From Bacteroidota bacterium (GTDB lineage: Bacteria > Bacteroidota > Bacteroidia > Chitinophagales > Saprospiraceae): a stretch of 7,613 nt of DNA. The translations under genes and the position numbers were made by a program. The DNA lies in assembly GCA_018969455.1 (NCBI GenBank), contig JAGWYI010000190.1, positions 1 through 7,613 on the forward strand. Direction: 5' to 3'. Under the pieces are notes generated by a model, which saw only the letters and a list, made by a program, of their open reading frames with translations, made no database searches and was not told where the DNA came from. Below are positions 6,571 to 7,613 of this stretch, piece after piece; position 1 is the first letter of the stretch; the number at the start of each line of letters is the position of its first letter.

Positions 6571-7446
6571 TTATAACAGGCGGTAATTGCGGTATTCGCC
6601 CGGACGCCAAGCCAAGTAGCGTTCACAAATTCGGGTAAATCGGTCTTTCCAGGACCATCGGACCATAGAAGGATCACTGTGAAATTGCCAATTTATGGCC
6701 TTCACCCGCGCCTGCATGGCCTGCGGGTGCGCGCCTGTGAAACGTTCCAGGGGTTCGGCGCCATTGTAATCATATACGTTCAGGGTATCTACATGTTGAG
6801 ATACCCAATTGTCGGAATGCCAAAGTTTGTTAAAATTTAATTGTTTTCGTTTTTGGGCATCGGGGCTTTTCACCCAGCCATAATGGTACACCCAGGCATC
6901 GATGAGGCGGACACGGAGTTTTTGGCGATTTTCCCAGCGAAAACCTTGGGCATCGCGGTAGGATACAATGGATTTATTGTTTCGAATGATGCGTATTTCG
7001 CGGCGATACCAGCGTCGGGATGCGCCGATGTAATCATAGGAACCGTAAAAATGTCGATATTTAAAGAGCAGGCCTTCTGTTTGGGGGTCATTTTTCCAGC
7101 GTTCCATGCTGGAACGGATGGTAGGATAATCCTGTTCGTGCAGGCATTCATCGGCTTGGATGTATATACACCAATCGTATTCGGCTGGGATGGCCTGAAA
7201 AGCCTTATCGGTTTCTACGGCAAGTACCCGGCCGCCTTCTCGAAGGGAATCGTCCCAAATTGTTGGAAGAATGTGAATTTTTGGGTCGTTGATGCGTTCT
7301 ACCAAGGCCAGGGTGTCATCGTCCGATTGCCCTACAGCCACCACAAAATAGTCTACCAAAGGCAAAACCGATTGAATGGACTCGACAACCGGGTAATCGA
7401 ATTGTACGGCATTACGAATAAAAGTGAATCCAGCAACTGCAGCCAT
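6571..7446 (-). CDS. Glycosyltransferase, family 2-like, QADE type
   Basis: A 291-residue cytoplasmic protein from the ATG at 7446. A GTG-like upstream extension to 7530 exists, but its 28 residues do not look like the family, whereas MAAVAGFTFIRNA is a typical N-terminus (beta strand plus FIRNA, residues 7-13). The GT-A fold shows in DYFVVAVGQSDDDT (32-45), the nucleotide-sugar-binding strand region. YIQADE (95-100), followed by H103 and E104, takes the place of the metal-binding DxD. HYGWVK (188-193) is a further family-like motif, also recalled from memory. No transmembrane helix or signal peptide is present. Relatives I recall in Bacteroidota are annotated only as glycosyltransferases, and acceptor and sugar are unknown. 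Surface polysaccharide or glycoprotein glycosylation is plausible. It stands alone on the minus strand, tail to tail with the PorE-like gene. Confidence 0.85.
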   Translation of the reverse strand: MAAVAGFTFIRNAVQFDYPVVESIQSVLPLVDYFVVAVGQSDDDTLALVERINDPKIHILPTIWDDSLREGGRVLAVETDKAFQAIPAEYDWCIYIQADECLHEQDYPTIRSSMERWKNDPQTEGLLFKYRHFYGSYDYIGASRRWYRREIRIIRNNKSIVSYRDAQGFRWENRQKLRVRLIDAWVYHYGWVKSPDAQKRKQLNFNKLWHSDNWVSQHVDTLNVYDYNGAEPLERFTGAHPQAMQARVKAINWQFHSDPSMVRWSWKDRFTRICERYLAWRPGEYRNYRLL

Positions 7447-7613
7447 ATTTGTCTGATTGGGTAGGGAAAATAACCGGCAATATGGAGGCGAAGTTGCGGA
7501 TTTTTCCGGTAGCAGCAAAACCGGGCCCAATTTCGATGCTGTATCTTATCCGGATTCATTCCAAACAGAATTATTCTTTGGTTTTCCATCAACGTTTTTA
7601 GCGCTAAACCGTT
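7447..7613. other. Upstream region of the glycosyltransferase gene
   Basis: This 167-bp stretch to the window edge should hold the glycosyltransferase promoter on the minus strand, but I found no full TAnnTTTG/TTG pair. One minus-strand frame is open from the edge (7613) down to 7353, overlapping the first 94 bases of the glycosyltransferase. It could be the tail of an upstream gene, but it shows no motif I recognise and is more likely noncoding. Confidence 0.35.
7597..7608. repeat. Perfect 12-bp palindrome at the right edge
   Basis: TTTAGCGCTAAA is its own reverse complement. It is flanked by AACG (7591-7594) and CGTT (7610-7613), which are also complementary but offset by one base, giving an almost continuous dyad over 7591-7613. 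Possible operator or part of a terminator for a gene beyond the window. The context is cut off. Confidence 0.3.

Noticed and set aside
6841..7464. Plus-strand open frame of 207 codons opposite the glycosyltransferase
   Set aside because: The minus strand encodes the QADE and FIRNA motifs, so this is a shadow frame.
7353..7613. Minus-strand frame open to the right edge, possibly the tail of an upstream gene
   Set aside because: It overlaps the glycosyltransferase start by 94 bases, has no motif I know, and cannot be judged without the sequence beyond the edge.

Overview
The window looks like a piece of a Bacteroidota chromosome. Exported proteins begin with short signal peptides ending in Ala-Gln or Gly-Gln, starts are preceded by A/T-rich sequence rather than Shine-Dalgarno motifs, and several families are typical of that phylum. 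These include a PorE-like TPR/PD40/OmpA protein, a GldN-like protein and a QADE-type glycosyltransferase. A Saprospiria- or Chitinophagia-like member is plausible, but the sequence alone does not fix the class. I see no mobile element, CRISPR array, tRNA or rRNA gene.

Layout from left to right. (1) Bases 1-1784, minus strand, hold a two-gene operon: an FAD/NAD(P)H-dependent oxidoreductase followed, with an ATGA overlap, by a membrane protein that leaves the window and resembles polyferredoxin-type 4Fe-4S membrane proteins. Together they suggest a module passing electrons from NAD(P)H through a flavoprotein to a membrane iron-sulfur protein. (2) Bases 2006-3028, plus strand, encode an exported protein built from two diverged copies of a GldN-like module. 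(3) Bases 3066-4550, minus strand, encode an exported protein with a right-handed beta-helix, a helical linker and a C-terminal K+ channel-like pore with a TLGYG filter. (4) Bases 4630-6564, plus strand, encode a PorE-like envelope protein: TPRs, a five-bladed PD40 propeller, a carboxypeptidase-regulatory-like domain and an OmpA peptidoglycan-binding domain. (5) Bases 6571-7446, minus strand, encode a cytoplasmic glycosyltransferase.

Genes 2 to 5 alternate in strand, so they are separate transcription units in convergent and divergent pairs. The GldN-like and PorE-like proteins both recall type IX secretion/gliding components. The channel gene between them is also an envelope protein. A shared cell-envelope role is an inference, not something the sequence proves. 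The most unusual object is the beta-helix/channel fusion, whose predicted topology is puzzling. The second is the tandem GldN-like protein, whose start codon lies at the centre of a 24-bp dyad.
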